Source of the DNA: Trebonia sp963734665 | Lineage (GTDB): Bacteria > Actinomycetota > Actinomycetes > Streptosporangiales > Streptosporangiaceae | Direction: 5' to 3' | Assembly: GCA_963734665.1 (NCBI GenBank) | Contig: CAVTIR010000013.1 | Coordinates: 1,902,612 to 1,966,611, forward strand | Length of the DNA: 64,000 bases | Translations under genes and position numbers: made by a program | The notes under the pieces: generated by a model | Told to the model about the DNA's origin: nothing | The model's input: the letters and a program-made list of their open reading frames with translations, nothing else | Database searches by the model: none | Shown here: positions 63,201 to 64,000 of the stretch, piece by piece | How positions within the stretch are numbered: position 1 is the stretch's first letter | Layout: every line of letters begins with the position of its first letter

Positions 63201-63812
63201 GTCGCGGACCCGGGTCTCGATGTCGAGGCCGTGGTCCATCAGCTCGAGGAAGTAGTTCTCCTTGCCGAAGATGTCCTGGTACTCGGCGGCGGACTTAAGT
63301 GCCTCGTCCACCTGGCCGAGACGCAGCCGGGTCTGCAGTTCGCTGGACGGGCAGCCGGTGGAGGCCATCAGGCCGGCGGCGTGCTCGGCGATGATCTCCT
63401 TGTCCATCCGGGCCCACTTCGCCAGCAAGCCCTCGGAGTAAGACCTGCTCGTGAGCTTGAACAGGTTATGCAGGCCCTCGTTGTTGCGCGCCCAGATCGT
63501 CTTGTGGAGGTAGGCGCCGGAGGCGGAGACGTCGTCCCGCTTCTGGTGCGGCTGGCCCCACAGGATGCGGTTCGGGTTGCGGCGGCTCTCCGGGGCGACG
63601 TACGCCTCGATCCCGATGACCGGGGTGATGCCGGCGTCCTTCGCCTGCCGGTGGAACTCGGCCGCGCCGTACATGTTGCCGTGGTCGGTTATCGCCACGT
63701 GCGTCATGCCGCTGGCCTTGACCTCTTTGAACAGTTCCTTGAGCCGGGCGGCCCCGTCGAGCATCGAGTACTCGGTGTGCACGTGCAGGTGGGCGTAGGG
63801 GATGTCAGCCAT
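60222..63812 (-). CDS. dnaE: DNA polymerase III alpha subunit
   Basis: 1196 residues, the DnaE1 replicative polymerase. PHP domain: YAHLHVHTEYSMLDGAARLK, AITDHGNMYGAAEFHR. Polymerase palm: GPGRGSAAGSIVAYAMGITD and the catalytic aspartates in MPDIDIDFDERGRADVIRYV. Fingers and HhH region: RRAMGKKKKEILDKEFVPFQ. C-terminal OB fold: VKIGGILSGVTRKVTKKGDA. Length is typical (about 1180-1200). ATG 63812 follows GGAGGCGATGATCCAAC. The remaining sequence to 64000 is upstream DNA with no supported gene. Confidence 0.98.
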   Translation of the reverse strand: MADIPYAHLHVHTEYSMLDGAARLKELFKEVKASGMTHVAITDHGNMYGAAEFHRQAKDAGITPVIGIEAYVAPESRRNPNRILWGQPHQKRDDVSASGAYLHKTIWARNNEGLHNLFKLTSRSYSEGLLAKWARMDKEIIAEHAAGLMASTGCPSSELQTRLRLGQVDEALKSAAEYQDIFGKENYFLELMDHGLDIETRVRDGLIEIAKKLNIPPVVTNDSHYSKESDSVSHDLLLCIQTGKTLADADRFKFDGSGYYIKSPAEMYAVNNSDIWQEGCRNSQLLIADRVDTSGMFEFVNLMPRFPVPEGFESEDALFAHTVWEGMAKRYPDGIDDTRRKQAEYEIGIIVQMGFPAYFLVVADFINWAKNNGVAVGPGRGSAAGSIVAYAMGITDLDPLDHGLIFERFLNPERISMPDIDIDFDERGRADVIRYVTQKWGSDKVAQIITYGTIKAKAAIKDSTRVLGFPYAVGDRITKVFPPAVMGKDIPLGGIFDEDYPRYGEAGDLRNLYNTEADVKQIIDTARGIEGLIRQPGVHAAGVIMSAEPLTDHIPVWVRPNDGAVITQFDYPTCEGLGLLKMDFLGLRNLTIMADAVRAVEDNRGLKINLLDLPLTDKPTYELLSRGDTLGVFQFDSSGYRTLLRTMKPDNFEDISALGALYRPGPMGVNSHTNYALRKNKQQEITPIHPELEEPLKEILLPTYGLIVYQEQVQRAAQILAGYTLGQADLLRRAMGKKKKEILDKEFVPFQKGCKERGYSDKAIQAVWDVLVPFAGYAFNKAHSAAYGLVSYWTAYLKANYPAEYMAAVLTSVGDDKDKSALYLSESRRMGVKVLPPDVNASVATFAAVGADVRFGMAAIRNVGANVVEAIVATRKSKGEFTSFADFLRKVPAVVCNKRVIESLVKAGAFDSFGHPRKGLVLIHEQAVDSVIDLKRNEAIGQDSLFGGDEQAEAAFEVAIPDTEWDKKTRLNFEREMLGLYVSDHPLLGIEHIIANGTDISVAELMAVSEDGDDEEGDRPPVPLSTQGRNDGQIVKIGGILSGVTRKVTKKGDAWAAATLEDLGGAIEVLFFPNSYQLYATAIADDAIVIVKGKVDKRDDVPKLIAMDMTIPDLTTGADGSAPIVLQLPVTKCVPPVVEQLRDVLRTHPGTTEVHLKLRGNQKTTVVRLDDKLRVTASPALHADLKQLLGPSCIAS

Positions 63813-64000
63813 GTTGGATCATCGCCTCCTGCTTGGGCTGCTGAAGTTGTCCACCGAGAGTACGCACGCTCCGCACCGCTGTTCCCGGGGGGTTCCTCGG
63901 GTCAGCGGTCGGGCGGTTTGAACCGGTGTGGGTCTAACGATAGCGGGTTGTGCGGCTGGGGTACCGCTGCCGCGCCGGCGAGCGCGTCGACGGATGCCGG

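Overview
The window reads as chromosome of a high-GC actinomycete. G/C dominates third codon positions and GTG or TTG starts are frequent. Actinobacterial signature families are present: PriA-type HisA, polyphosphate glucokinase, RGCVC and DUF6893 small proteins, GAF-ANTAR regulators, a SigE-type ECF factor and TIGR03085. The mix resembles Streptosporangiales-like soil actinomycetes, but the genus is inference. I found no rRNA, tRNA, CRISPR array, prophage or intact insertion sequence.

Region 1 (1-27.6 kb) is an accessory block for oxygen limitation and dormancy. It holds a translationally coupled operon (NADPH oxidoreductase of GltD type, pyruvate:ferredoxin oxidoreductase, dihydroorotate-dehydrogenase-like protein). 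It also holds polyphosphate kinase with a CHAD protein, an APC potassium/amino-acid permease fused to an OB-fold domain, and two PPOX-family flavin/heme-binding-type proteins, one carrying an XRE helix-turn-helix. A bis-heme cytochrome b without bc1 partners, a cNMP-binding protein, a Zn alcohol dehydrogenase coupled to a CBS-BON protein, a STAS protein, two GAF-ANTAR proteins and a second-type FtsH complete it. Many of its promoters carry a 5-4-5 palindrome (best matches GGGAC-AAAG-GTCCC and GGGAC-AGGT-GTCCC; local consensus near GGGAC-CTTC-GGCCC), matching the DosR/DevR box of the mycobacterial hypoxia regulon. No complete DosR or DosS gene lies here; there is only a decayed DevS-like kinase fragment next to a broken universal stress protein gene. 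I read the block as part of a DosR-like regulon whose regulator is elsewhere.

Region 2 (27.6-49.6 kb) continues the stress theme: two fatty-acid desaturases, three more STAS proteins, a second APC permease, a FUSC protein, two cold-shock-protein/DEAD-box-helicase pairs, a TetR regulator, a glycosyltransferase, a hemolysin-III protein, polyphosphate glucokinase and a secreted LysM cell-wall enzyme. A duplicated divergent promoter/operator (33.75 and 40.17 kb) ties the TetR regulator to a STAS gene. Several repeat families occur: an 83-bp double-hairpin element at convergent gene ends, a tandem hairpin array behind tetR, and a 44-bp repeat around a desaturase.

Region 3 (49.9-64 kb) is conserved housekeeping on the minus strand: hisD-hisC-hisB-hisH-priA-hisF, a SigE-family sigma factor with its coupled membrane partner, a proline-rich lipoprotein, DUF2567-like and paired hypothetical proteins, a GNAT acetyltransferase and dnaE.

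Together, polyphosphate synthesis (ppk), binding (CHAD) and use (ppgK), ferredoxin-dependent pyruvate oxidation, membrane-lipid desaturation and potassium permeases would suit survival without oxygen or energy. That is inference from gene families and promoter boxes, not from measured expression.
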